Notes: a model not told the origin generated them from the letters alone. A stretch of 64,000 bases of DNA from Chloroflexota bacterium (GCA_016190505.1 JACPQM010000018.1:1-64000); one strand, 5' to 3'; shown: positions 54,330 through 62,699, counted from the stretch's first letter. A program made the numbers and translations.

Positions 54330-54655
54330 TCGGGCCAAAGGCTCCGGACTTCGGGCTTCAGATGTGAGAATACACATCGCCCGCGACCCCTGGCCGTCAT
54401 CGTTGGTGTGCGCCTTGTGGCCGCCCCTGGCGCCAGCCGTCACCCCGTTCGCTGTGCTCAGGGCGAGCTCTAGCCCACTCCTGAAGGGAGAGGGGAAGTC
54501 CTTGGTCTGCAGCCCGTAGCCTGCAGCCTGGAGCCCGTAGCCTGTAGCCTGTAGCCCGTAGCCTGTAGCCCGTAGCCCGACTGGCGGGCCTTGATTTCGC
54601 CCAGTGGAAAGCGTAGCATTGGGCTGTTTTCCTGGAATTGGGAGTGTAAGGTCTC
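54330..54655. other. 326-bp gap with heptanucleotide repeats
   Basis: No gene seen. About ten tandem copies of a 7-bp unit AGCCYGT (with variants) run from about 54510 to 54577. The rest is unassigned; no clear promoter for the following transporter gene was found. Confidence 0.6.
54510..54577. repeat. tandem heptamer AGCCYGT, about 10 copies
   Basis: Units read AGCCCGT, AGCCTGC, AGCCTGG, AGCCCGT, AGCCTGT and so on without gaps. Likely a slippage-prone microsatellite. Confidence 0.75.
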
Positions 54656-56104
54656 ATGTTGGCAACAGCTCGTACTTGGCCCCGGGCCATAATCGGCGTT
54701 AACTATCCCAGAGCCACGCTGGTAGCCGTCGCCTTCGCCTACCTTTCAGCGCAGGTGGGCATGTCCCCGGTGTCCCCAATGCTGCCTACCATGGCCGACT
54801 TCTTCAACGTGGGCATCGCTTCGGTCACCTGGGTGATGACCGCTTATTTGCTTACCATGTCCAGCCTGGTCATCGCCGGGGGACGCCTGGGAGACATTCT
54901 GGGCCACCGCGTTGTATTCATGTGGGGCACAGCGGTGTTTGCCGTTGGGGGGCTGCTGAGCGGCCTGGCCCCCGGTATCGGCCTGCTCATCGGTATGCGG
55001 GCACTCCAGGGAGCAGGGAGCGCATTGCTGCTGGGCAACAGCCTGGCGCTGGTGGCTGACGCCTTTCCCGAGAGCCAGCGCGGGCGCGCGGTTGGAATTG
55101 CCGTAACTGGGGCCGCCATGGGATCCTTCCTGGGTCTGGTCATGGCGGGGGCTTTTGTCCAGTACCTGGACTGGCGCTGGTTGTTCTATGTGACAGCTTT
55201 GCTAGGCGGCCTCAGTTCGGCCCTGGCCTGGCGCCTGCGGGGCTTCCCAGAGAACCATCCCAAAGTGCCGGGAGCCACCTTCGATATCACGGGAGCCGTG
55301 CTATTGTTCGGTGCACTGGCCGCTCTGATCCTCAGCGCCTATCACCTGCACGGTGGAGAGCCGTCCTTCCAGGCCGGGCTTCCCTATCATGCAGCCATGC
55401 TCGGGGGCTTTCTGTTGCTGGCGGGGCTGTTTGTAGTGGTGGAGCGGCGCAAGGCCAGCCCGCTGGTCAACCTGAGCTATTTCCGGCGCATCCCTTTCTC
55501 CTTCTCATCGGTTGCCAACCTGGTGCTCCACTGGAACATGGCGGTCACCATGATGATTCCCTTCCTGGTGGAGAAGGGGCTGGGGCTTCGGCCCTGGTAC
55601 ACCACCCTGGCCCTGGTTACTGGACTGGGCTTTGCCATGTTGCTCTCACCCCTGAGCGGCTGGCTTTACGACCGCACCAGGTCCTGGCTCATCCGGCCGG
55701 TGGCCATGACGCTGATGGCGGTGACCCTGTTCATGACTGCGGCCCTGGGCAGCGGGCTTACCTTCTGGGGCTTTTACATCCTGCTTACTTTCCGGGGGAT
55801 AGCTAGCGGGCTATTCCTGACGCCCAACAACACGGCTATTATCAGCGCGGTGCCCTCCACTTGGAGGGGCTTTGCCACCGGGGTCCTGGAGACTACCCGT
55901 CAGTTGGGCCACACTGTTGGGGTGGCCCTGGCCAGCCTGGTGTTTGTGCTTTTCCTCCCGTTGGTCGGCGCCACGCCCCAGGACTACGTGCGCGGGTTCC
56001 TGGCCACCACCGTCGCTGTAGGGGTTATCACCACAGTGGGTGGCATCATGTCGGGGATCGCCGGCTGGTCTACTCGGAAAGATCCTCCGCCGCGCAGAAG
56101 GTAG
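54656..56104 (+). CDS. MFS transporter, 14-helix DHA2 type
   Basis: 482 residues with about 14 helices. GGRLGDILGHRVVFMWG is the loop 2-3 signature and LGLVMAGAFVQYLDWRWLF with GRAVGI fits the drug:H+ antiporter-2 family. Typical substrates are drugs or organic anions; the actual one is unknown. ATG 54656 has only a weak ribosome binding site; a later Met is possible. Confidence 0.9.
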   Translation: MLATARTWPRAIIGVNYPRATLVAVAFAYLSAQVGMSPVSPMLPTMADFFNVGIASVTWVMTAYLLTMSSLVIAGGRLGDILGHRVVFMWGTAVFAVGGLLSGLAPGIGLLIGMRALQGAGSALLLGNSLALVADAFPESQRGRAVGIAVTGAAMGSFLGLVMAGAFVQYLDWRWLFYVTALLGGLSSALAWRLRGFPENHPKVPGATFDITGAVLLFGALAALILSAYHLHGGEPSFQAGLPYHAAMLGGFLLLAGLFVVVERRKASPLVNLSYFRRIPFSFSSVANLVLHWNMAVTMMIPFLVEKGLGLRPWYTTLALVTGLGFAMLLSPLSGWLYDRTRSWLIRPVAMTLMAVTLFMTAALGSGLTFWGFYILLTFRGIASGLFLTPNNTAIISAVPSTWRGFATGVLETTRQLGHTVGVALASLVFVLFLPLVGATPQDYVRGFLATTVAVGVITTVGGIMSGIAGWSTRKDPPPRRR

Positions 56105-56117
56105 CGTAGAAAAGGCG

Positions 56118-56146
56118 TGGGCCGCCCAGGCAACCGGGGCGGCCCA
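56118..56146 (-). terminator. terminator of secreted protein gene 1
   Basis: On the minus strand TGGGCCGCCC and GGGCGGCCCA form a 10-bp stem followed by a TTTT run, 20 bp after the stop at 56167. A twin hairpin follows the third gene of the family (58551-58580). Confidence 0.75.
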
Positions 56147-56166
56147 GACACTCGGCCGTAACAGGA

Positions 56167-57492
56167 CTACGGGGCCGGGGCGGTGATGAACTCTACAGTA
56201 ACCGTGCTCCCTTTTCCCAGACCAAGGTCTATCTCTGCGGGGAAGTCAGGATCGTTCACAATGAACTGCACGCCACCCGCAGTCCACAGGTCATTTCGGG
56301 CGTCAGTCACCAGCCCGGTGAACAGGAATGCCGCTTCCACATCTGGAGCCCCAGCAGGGAGAGGCCCGAGCTGACGCCGGGTGATGCGCTCGGCCACAAT
56401 GGGGCCTGGTCCCAGGGTGCGCAAGGCGACGACCTTGACCAGGTCCCCCACCCGGGGGGCATTGTCTATCCTGGTGTCTGCGCTGGTGTAGACGAACACC
56501 GGTGGCGCCCCTATGCGCCACTCGCCCCGCGCCGCGTCCACACCGGTGACCACCCCCTGGACCACGAACAGGGCGAGGCTGCCCTGCGGCAACCCTGGGG
56601 GCAACGCGGTACTATCTACCCGGGGGCTCGGGTGCAGTGCCACAAGGACTTCCAGCGGCTCCCCGGCGAAAATCTCCAGGGCGGTAAAGGGGCCAGCCGG
56701 AGATCCGCCCGGAGGCGGCGGCGCGGGTGCCGGCGCGGGAGCTGGGTCGGGGGCTGGCGCTGGTGGCGCGGAGGTGTTGAACTCCACGGTGACCGTACTG
56801 CCCCTGCCCAACCCGAGGTCTATCTCCGCGGGGAGTTCCGGGTCGTTTACCACGAAGCGGACGCCCCCCACGGTCCATATGTCGTTGCGGGCATCGGTCG
56901 TCAGTCCGGTGAACAGGAATGCCGTCTCTACATCCGGCGCGGCCAGAGACAAGGGCCCAAGCTGACGGCGTGTAATGCGCTCAGCCACGATGGGTCCAGG
57001 GGCCAGCGTCCTCAGGCCGACTACCTTGACCACATCCCCTACCCTGGGGGCATTGTCTATCCTGGTATCGGCGCTGGCGTAGACGAAGACCGGCGGGCTG
57101 CCGATCTGCCATTCTGCCCCGAAAGCGTCTACCCTGTTCACCACCCCCAGCACTACAAACAGGGCCAAGGAGCCTGCCGGCAAGCCAGACGGAATGGCGG
57201 TAGCATCGAATCGCGGGCTGGGATGGAGCGGTGCAGGCACCTCCAGCGGCTCACCCGCGAAGATCTCCAGGGCCGTGAAAACAGGCGCCGTTGGCGGGGC
57301 GGCCACTGGTGGCGCCGGAGCTCCAGCGGCTGCTCCCCCTGGCCCAGGGCCGGGCGCCGCGTGTGCACTGGTCAGCAACCCCGCGGAGGCAACAGCCAGG
57401 GCAAAGAGCATGGCCACAAGCATACGAAGGTACTTGCGTGGAGCGAATGGACCGGAATGGAACCGTCTTTCCAACGTCGAGCGTCTTCCCAT
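56167..57492 (-). CDS. secreted protein with two tandem DUF5666-like repeat units
   Basis: 441 residues from ATG 57492, 6 bp after AAAGGG. A signal peptide ends near AHAAPGPG, then an Ala/Pro linker and two repeats of about 180 residues, each FTALEIFAGEPLEV ... PVFVYxSADTRIDNAPRVGD ... GPIVAERITRRQLGPL ... STVTVEF. The repeats are about three-quarters identical and separated by an Ala-Pro-rich hinge (PAPAPAPAPPPPGG). The b-strand/loop pattern with GxVxxVD and T-R-I-D resembles DUF5666. Function unknown; likely outside the cell. Confidence 0.85.
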   Translation of the reverse strand: MGRRSTLERRFHSGPFAPRKYLRMLVAMLFALAVASAGLLTSAHAAPGPGPGGAAAGAPAPPVAAPPTAPVFTALEIFAGEPLEVPAPLHPSPRFDATAIPSGLPAGSLALFVVLGVVNRVDAFGAEWQIGSPPVFVYASADTRIDNAPRVGDVVKVVGLRTLAPGPIVAERITRRQLGPLSLAAPDVETAFLFTGLTTDARNDIWTVGGVRFVVNDPELPAEIDLGLGRGSTVTVEFNTSAPPAPAPDPAPAPAPAPPPPGGSPAGPFTALEIFAGEPLEVLVALHPSPRVDSTALPPGLPQGSLALFVVQGVVTGVDAARGEWRIGAPPVFVYTSADTRIDNAPRVGDLVKVVALRTLGPGPIVAERITRRQLGPLPAGAPDVEAAFLFTGLVTDARNDLWTAGGVQFIVNDPDFPAEIDLGLGKGSTVTVEFITAPAP

Positions 57493-57591
57493 CTTCTTCC
57501 CTTTCTGCAACAGGCCCGTCCAATCGTTCAGCGGGATGGCTTGATCTGTCTACTGGTTGTCGGTGGCCCGTCGCTTTGTTCCGTTCAATAA

Positions 57592-57620
57592 AGTCTAATC
57601 GCTCGCACATAGTTTGTCAA
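57592..57620 (-). promoter_or_regulatory. promoter of secreted protein gene 1
   Basis: Minus-strand TTGACA (57620-57615), 17-bp spacer, TAGACT (57597-57592), about 100 bp before the start. Confidence 0.7.
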
Positions 57621-57645
57621 CTCAATTAATATACATTATCATCTT

Positions 57646-57663
57646 CTGTAATCTGGATTACAG
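57646..57663 (-). promoter_or_regulatory. possible operator upstream of secreted protein gene 1
   Basis: CTGTAATC-TG-GATTACAG, perfect 8-bp arms, about 25 bp upstream of the -35. A dimeric activator site is a fair guess. Confidence 0.4.
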
Positions 57664-57752
57664 GAAGTGCTGTTCTCTAGGCGCACTGAGTGCTGCGAAG
57701 AGAAACGCTGGGTTGTCCCTAACACCGGGATAGCCCCGCCAGCCCGGGCGAG

Positions 57753-58298
57753 CTAGTGACCGACGGCGGCGAAGATCGCGTTTACAGGAGAACCGGTGAC
57801 ACCGGGCACCCTCTCCATCAACACGCCGTAGTGGCCCTTGGGGCTGAAGCCTGCAAAGGACCCCGTGGCCGCAATCACTTTGAATGCCCCGGCTGACCGG
57901 ATGGTGGACCCGTCGAACCGGGCCAGGCCCTTATACTGCAAGCTCAGGTGGCTCGCCGGAAGTTCATCCACATTTATCTCGACTGCGCCCCAGTGCTCCA
58001 CAAGGTCATCCCTGACCCGTACATTGGAGGCCACACGCATTTCGTGGGCTACGAATTCGGAGCCATTGACCGTCACCCGGAAGGCGCCCGTAGCCTCGTA
58101 CTCCCGGTCCCGCACTTCTAGCTCGCCAGGCCCGGCATTGACCTCACCCCAGCGGACAAGGGCAAGCTGAATACGAGGAACATGCAGTGTGTACCAGGCA
58201 GGCTCGACGGTCCCTTTAGGTGTGCCAAACCAGCCCGTGGCTACTACGGCGGCCAACGCGGGACCCGCAATACTCTTCCTGGCCCTATCAATGTTCAT
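57753..58298 (-). CDS. secreted single-domain member of the same family
   Basis: 181 residues. A short hydrophobic N-terminus (SIAGPALAAVVATGWFG) may be a signal anchor. The rest aligns with the C-terminal ~150 residues of the 468-residue protein: VPxxQLxLxRxGE ... REYEATG ... EIKVVSN-like MRVASNVRVRDDLV ... HLSLQYKG ... GAFKVIAATGSFA. This is a b-rich domain that I cannot name. No clear promoter seen. Confidence 0.8.
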   Translation of the reverse strand: MNIDRARKSIAGPALAAVVATGWFGTPKGTVEPAWYTLHVPRIQLALVRWGEVNAGPGELEVRDREYEATGAFRVTVNGSEFVAHEMRVASNVRVRDDLVEHWGAVEINVDELPASHLSLQYKGLARFDGSTIRSAGAFKVIAATGSFAGFSPKGHYGVLMERVPGVTGSPVNAIFAAVGH

Positions 58299-58607
58299 CT
58301 TCTACCCCGCTTTCCAAACGCGCTACTTGCAAATCGTTGTTGTCAAGCTCACCGTGTGGTATACATCCAGTCTAGCCTGATGCCAGGGCACAAGCCCAGT
58401 ATGTTTTGTTAAGTCTTGGTAAGAGAATTAGTGTGTTCCATCGCATGAACGTGCTGAAGGCAACGAAGTCGGCACCGGCTGTCAGGGGGCCGCCTCAGGA
58501 CCCTCCCCAGGCCATGGCCAGGTTGGGAAACACTGGTCGTGGAAATGCTATGGGCCGCCCGAAGTGATCCGGGCGGCCCATAGTGCTCGTCGGGCCGTAC
58601 GCCGTGG
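58299..58607. other. 309-bp gap, terminator of secreted protein gene 3
   Basis: Near 58410 there are spaced TAAG motifs that might be regulator sites for the 181-residue gene. The hairpin TGGGCCGCCCG / CGGGCGGCCCA (58551-58580) ends the gene at 58608. Nothing else is seen. Confidence 0.5.
58551..58580 (-). terminator. terminator of secreted protein gene 3
   Basis: 11-bp stem TGGGCCGCCCG/CGGGCGGCCCA, the same stem core as at 56118-56146, without a long T-run. Confidence 0.6.
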
Positions 58608-60014
58608 TTACTGACCTGAAGCGAAGAACGTCAACGTCACGGGAGAGCCGAAGGTGCTACCGGACTCAACAAGGGTCATAACGTAAGTACCTTCGGACCT
58701 GATGAGGGCGAAGTCGCCCGTGGACTTGGCCACCCGGAAGGTGCCGCCAGACATGATGGCCCCACCGCTCATGCTGGCTGAGCCTTTCAACTCCAGGGTC
58801 AGGTGCCCGCCGGGGACGTTGTCAATGTCTATGTCCAGCGTCCCCTGGTATTGGCCCACGCTGCCCTTGATCTTGAGGTTGGAGACGACCTTTATTTCGT
58901 TAGCCATGAAGCTGATATCGTCAATGGTCACGGGTAAGAGGCCGTTGGCCTCATATTGGCGGTCCTTCACCTCCGACTGGCCGGCACCCCCCTTGGCCTG
59001 GCCCACGCGGTCCAGCAGAAGCTGGGTGGTGGGCACTGAGACGGTCAGGGGAACGCCGTATCCGGGACCAGACGCGGGACCCGGGAAGAGAGGGGTGGAC
59101 GTTGCTCCCGGCCTGCGGTTCTTGATCTCAGTGGCTACGGTGGTGCCATCGGCCTGGGCCTGGACCCTGACCTCTACCTGGCTTCCTATGCCGGGGTTGC
59201 CGTCAAGTCTGGTATTGGCGTCCACCGAGATCATAAAGTCGCCGATGCGCCACACGTCACCGGAGATGCTCATCACCGTTGCAGTGAAGCGGACCTCATT
59301 GGTCGCAGGTTGGGGTGCCGGCTCTGGTGCCGGCTGGGGCGCCGGCGCCGCAGCCTCACCCACGATGAACTGGACGGTTACGGCGCTGCCTACTCCCAGC
59401 CCCGCATCAATGGTCGTGGGGAACAGGGGATCATTCGTTATGAAGCTGACGTCTCCCACTGTCCAGGCTGCGGGGCTAGCTGCCGAGACGGTGCCGTTGA
59501 ACAGGAACTCCATGTCCACCGTAGCAAGACCAGGGGCCTGCGGTCCGGTTGCTCGCAGAGTGACCCGCTCGGCTACTATAGGCCCTGGCTCAAGCGTGCG
59601 CAGGCCGATGACCCTGACCAGGTCCCCGGCCTGAGGTGCGCCATCAATCCGGGTGGCGGCGCTGTTGTAAACGAAGACCCGCTGGTTGCCAATCTGCCAC
59701 TCGCCCTTGGCGCCATCCACTTTGTCCACCACGCCTGAAATCACGAACTGGGCGATGGAGCCTGCCGGCAGGCCGGCGGGGACCGGGGTCTTGTCAGTCT
59801 TGCCACCGCCGCGCAGCGTGGGAGGCACCACCAGGGACTCCGGGGCGAAGACCTCCTGGGCAATGAATGTGGGGACTGTTTGTGATGAGGCCACCCCGGA
59901 GGGCGGCACAAACAGGGACAGGGCTACCACCAGCGCCAGAAGCATGCGTAGAGCGGTGCCCTGGCCAGGTGACGCCAATGTCAGTGCTTTGGCTCCTAGG
60001 TAAGTCCTATTCAT
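58608..60014 (-). CDS. secreted protein combining DUF5666-like units with the C-terminal domain
   Basis: 468 residues from ATG 60014 (AAGGAG 8 bp upstream). Signal peptide (LLALVVALSLFVPPSGVASS); one long unit like those of the 441-residue protein (FIAQEVFAPESLVVPP ... RVFVYNSAATRIDGAPQAGD ... GPIVAERVTLRATGP); a Pro/Ala hinge; a compact DUF5666 unit (VMSISGDVWRIGDFMISVDA); then the b-rich C-terminal domain shared with the 181-residue protein. It thus links the other two proteins. Function unknown. Confidence 0.87.
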   Translation of the reverse strand: MNRTYLGAKALTLASPGQGTALRMLLALVVALSLFVPPSGVASSQTVPTFIAQEVFAPESLVVPPTLRGGGKTDKTPVPAGLPAGSIAQFVISGVVDKVDGAKGEWQIGNQRVFVYNSAATRIDGAPQAGDLVRVIGLRTLEPGPIVAERVTLRATGPQAPGLATVDMEFLFNGTVSAASPAAWTVGDVSFITNDPLFPTTIDAGLGVGSAVTVQFIVGEAAAPAPQPAPEPAPQPATNEVRFTATVMSISGDVWRIGDFMISVDANTRLDGNPGIGSQVEVRVQAQADGTTVATEIKNRRPGATSTPLFPGPASGPGYGVPLTVSVPTTQLLLDRVGQAKGGAGQSEVKDRQYEANGLLPVTIDDISFMANEIKVVSNLKIKGSVGQYQGTLDIDIDNVPGGHLTLELKGSASMSGGAIMSGGTFRVAKSTGDFALIRSEGTYVMTLVESGSTFGSPVTLTFFASGQ

Positions 60015-60392
60015 TGTTCGTCTCCTTGGTATGCGAAGTAAGTTTTGGGACCTTGAGGAAATGGGAAGGCCTATGTGGCACCTACAAGCAGATGGTGTTT
60101 CACCCCGCTCACCTCCTACCACAGCCGTTTGTCGGGGGATGGGCTCGCCAGGTCCGGTGTGCCGCCCCCAAACCTTGTACCAGTTCGATCCTGATTGCCC
60201 TTAGTAAATGCTATCTTTTAGCAATTGAGAGGTAAAGCAGATATTGTAAGAAACCGGTAAGGGCACCACAAAACCAACTTTTCCTGGAACGTGACTTGGG
60301 AGGTGCGCCACTCGGCGGGAAAGAGCGAGACCTTCCCAGAGCGGCAAACGGAGTGGGTATGGAGGAGGTCTCTATCTAGTCGGCCGTGACCC
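60015..60392. other. 378-bp gap
   Basis: No gene seen. An AT-richer part at 60195-60260 has spaced GTAAG motifs (11-bp period near 60247). No convincing -35/-10 pair was found for the gene at 60014. Confidence 0.5.
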
Positions 60393-61352
60393 CTACGTGT
60401 TTGAGCCCGGCAACCCTTGCCCCAGCCCCCGCTTCCGGGCCACGCGGTACAGGTGCTCGGCGGCGGCCACGTCCTCGATGGCCAACCCCTGGGACTCGAA
60501 GAGCGTGATGTCTTGGTCGTTCAAGCGTCCTGGGCACCGCCCGGAGACTATCTCCCTAAGCTCGCGCACTTGCTCCCAGCGCATGGCGCCCCGCTCCACG
60601 GCCCAGATAAGCTCGCCGCACTCGATGCGTGCGTCCTCCACGTCGTCGGCCACGATCACGGCACAACGCTTGATGGTAGCCTCGTCCAACTCGCGGCGCA
60701 TCCAGTGGTTGCTGCCCGCGGCATTGACGTGCGTCCCCTCCGACAGCCACTCTCCCTGGAACACCGGCCCAAGGCTGTTGGTGATGGTGACCACGATGTG
60801 GCTGCCTCTCGCGCACTCCTCGGCGCTGTCCACGGCGCGCACCGGTAGGGCCAGGGCAGCGGCCATCTCGCGGGCAAAGGCCTCCCGTTTTCCGGCGGTG
60901 CGCGAGAATGCCTTGACCTCGCGTATTGCGCGGACGGCGCACACCGCCGCCAGTTGCGTGCGCGCCTGGTTGCCCGTGCCGATGACCCCCACTACCGAGG
61001 CATCCTGCCGGGCCATGTACCTGGTGGCCACACCGGAGGCGGCGCCGGTGCGCACCGCGCCCAGGTAGCTTGCCTCCACAATGGCCAGAAGCTCGCCGTT
61101 CTCGGCGCTGTAGAGGTTGACCAGCATTCCCGACCTTCCCCCAGAGGCGTAGGCCTTGAACCCCATCACACCTTTGCTGGCGTACGCCGCGGACATGGTC
61201 TGGAGATGGCCCCGCCCGATGCGGATGCGTTGCCGGGGCCGGTTGGTGGCCAGGCCCTGGTCCCAATCCCGGAAAGCGTCTTCCACCACGCGGAGCGCGT
61301 CCTCCATGGTGAATAGCTGCATGACGTCGGCCTCGGTCAAATAGAGCGCCAT
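60393..61352 (-). CDS. ornithine cyclodeaminase/mu-crystallin family protein
   Basis: 319 residues, full length. The Rossmann motif VVGVIGTGNQARTQLAAV, GFKAYASGG and the substrate-side Asp in VVADDVEDARIECGEL fit the family. Members deaminate ornithine to proline or reduce imines such as alanine/ketimine substrates with NAD(P)H. The exact reaction cannot be read from sequence. Monocistronic by position. Confidence 0.9.
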   Translation of the reverse strand: MALYLTEADVMQLFTMEDALRVVEDAFRDWDQGLATNRPRQRIRIGRGHLQTMSAAYASKGVMGFKAYASGGRSGMLVNLYSAENGELLAIVEASYLGAVRTGAASGVATRYMARQDASVVGVIGTGNQARTQLAAVCAVRAIREVKAFSRTAGKREAFAREMAAALALPVRAVDSAEECARGSHIVVTITNSLGPVFQGEWLSEGTHVNAAGSNHWMRRELDEATIKRCAVIVADDVEDARIECGELIWAVERGAMRWEQVRELREIVSGRCPGRLNDQDITLFESQGLAIEDVAAAEHLYRVARKRGLGQGLPGSNT

Positions 61353-61410
61353 GGCCCCCTCCTGCTTTCAGGTGTGTGCGAAGGGAGTGTAGCACACGCC
61401 ATATTTGTTC

Positions 61411-61467
61411 GTCATTGCGAGTCTTATAGGTCCCGAGGCGTCGGGACCCGATGTAGAGCCATGAACC
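61411..61467. repeat. 57-bp repeat, inverted copy of 99-155
   Basis: Reverse complement of 99-155 with two differences. Core TCCCGAGGCGTCGGGA is itself an imperfect palindrome. Confidence 0.8.
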
Positions 61468-61484
61468 AAAGCGCATGTTTCACT

Positions 61485-61606
61485 GTCATTCTGATCCCGA
61501 CGCATCGGGACTGCGGTTAAGGACGACCGAAGAATCCGTGTCTCTGGGCCATGCTAGACCAGGGGGCACGGATTCTTCGCCCCGAGCCGCGGGGGCTCAG
61601 AATGAC
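61485..61606. repeat. 122-bp palindromic element, GTCATTCTGA ends
   Basis: Perfect 10-bp ends GTCATTCTGA/TCAGAATGAC and an inner pair CGAAGAATCCGTG/CACGGATTCTTCG. Nonautonomous mobile-element architecture. Confidence 0.65.
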
Positions 61607-61677
61607 ATCGGCGCTTGGTTCATTGAGCAGAAGGTTGCTTCGCTGCGCTCGCAATGACGACAAGGTCATCGCCCTGT

Positions 61678-61848
61678 CCTTGATCCGCCATCAGAGACGA
61701 AGACCTGGAAAACTCGCTGCCTTGGCGACACCCCGTAAACCGGTCAAACCGTAGGGGCCCCGATGCATCGGGGCCCCTACGCCTTGCTGCACCACCTGGG
61801 TGAGAAAACTGCCCGTTCGCGTAGACATAATAGCCGGCGGATTTTGGC
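61678..61848. repeat. dispersed 171-bp repeat, copy B
   Basis: Partner of 31678-31841. The centre is a perfect 30-bp palindrome (61751-61780) of the GTAGGGGC family. Confidence 0.75.
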
Positions 61849-61861
61849 CTGTTAACGCGTC

Positions 61862-61891
61862 TAGACTTGCCCATAGGGCGCCAGGTATAAT
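61862..61891 (+). promoter_or_regulatory. promoter of moaD-moaE
   Basis: TAGACT (61862-61867), 18-bp spacer, TATAAT (61886-61891), about 28 bp before the start. The -35 matches 4 of 6 positions. Confidence 0.55.
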
Positions 61892-61918
61892 CGTGACCAT
61901 TGGAGGTGTCCCCTGAAA

Positions 61919-62170
61919 GTGAAAGTGCGCCTCTTTGCCCAGCAGCGAGAGCAGGCTGGCTGGACCGAACGTGAGGTCGAGGTCCCCGAGGGTAGCATGG
62001 TCGCCGACCTGGTTGCGAGCCTGGGCCAGGACTATCCGACCATCGCCTCCGCGGCAAGGCATCTGGTGACCGCCGTAAACGCAGAGTACGTGGGGACCGA
62101 CACAGCCCTCCACGCCGGAGACGAGGTTGCCCTCATCCCGCCCGTGAGCGGGGGGCTCCGCTCATGGTGA
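61919..62170 (+). CDS. moaD: molybdopterin synthase small subunit
   Basis: Sulfur carrier that, as C-terminal thiocarboxylate, gives sulfur to precursor Z in molybdopterin synthesis. 83 residues; b-grasp pattern KVRLFAQQRE ... EVALIPPVSGG. The Gly-Gly is not terminal: four residues (LRSW) follow. GTG 61919 is the listed start, but GGAGGT is 11 bp away; CTG 61913, adding Lys-Val, would be 5 bp from it. moaE follows 115 bp later. Confidence 0.9.
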   Translation: MKVRLFAQQREQAGWTEREVEVPEGSMVADLVASLGQDYPTIASAARHLVTAVNAEYVGTDTALHAGDEVALIPPVSGGLRSW

Positions 62171-62285
62171 GCCTTTGGCCTAGAGGTCCTCGGCCCAAAG
62201 GCTTGTCGGACCATCGTGGTTTGGCAGGCAAGAACCGTAGGGGAGAAGGGGAGTTCGCACCTACCATGTCTCACAGGGACCAACC

Positions 62286-62699
62286 ATGGTTGAAGTAAGC
62301 ACCAAGCCGCTTAATCCCCTTCTCCTCATCGAGCGCACCAAGCGCAGCCGCGACGGGGCCGTGGTCACCTTTGTGGGCGTGGTGAGGGACAACTCTGACG
62401 GCCACCGTGTCCTCTTCCTGGACTACGAAGCCTACAAAGAGATGGCCGAGGCCAAGCTCCAGGAGATCGTGGACGAGATCAAACAGCGATGGGAGCTCGA
62501 GGACGTGTCCATCTACCACCGGTTGGGCCGCCTCAAGATCGGAGAGGCCAGCCTGGTGGTGGTGGTGTGCTCACCCCACCGCAAGCCCGCCTTCGAGGCC
62601 TGCGCCTACGCCGTGGACCGTATCAAGGACATGGTCCCCATCTGGAAGAAGGAGATCTTCGCCGAAGGCGGCGAGCGCTGGGTAGGCCACGAGGACTGA
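62286..62699 (+). CDS. moaE: molybdopterin synthase large subunit
   Basis: Catalytic subunit of molybdopterin synthase, 137 residues. GAVVTFVGVVRDN, LDYEAYKEMAEAKL, IYHRLGRLKIGEASLVVVV and VPIWKKE (active-site Lys) are diagnostic. Works with MoaD to convert cPMP to molybdopterin for the Mo and W enzymes in the window. Confidence 0.97.
   Translation: MVEVSTKPLNPLLLIERTKRSRDGAVVTFVGVVRDNSDGHRVLFLDYEAYKEMAEAKLQEIVDEIKQRWELEDVSIYHRLGRLKIGEASLVVVVCSPHRKPAFEACAYAVDRIKDMVPIWKKEIFAEGGERWVGHED

Larger units (their letters stand above)
57511..57752. other. promoter region of secreted protein gene 1
   Basis: Contains the promoter at 57592-57620, an AT-rich stretch and an inverted repeat CTGTAATC/GATTACAG at 57646-57663. 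No gene seen. Confidence 0.6.
61353..61918. other. 566-bp gap packed with dispersed repeats
   Basis: No gene seen. In order: inverted copy of the 99-155 repeat (61411-61467), a GTCATTCTGA-ended palindromic element (61485-61606), a fragment ending in GCTCGCAATGAC (to 61658), copy B of the long repeat (61678-61848) and the moaD promoter. Confidence 0.75.

Noticed and set aside
54510-54577. CRISPR array
   Set aside because: Units are 7 bp with no spacers and no cas genes; it is a simple tandem repeat.
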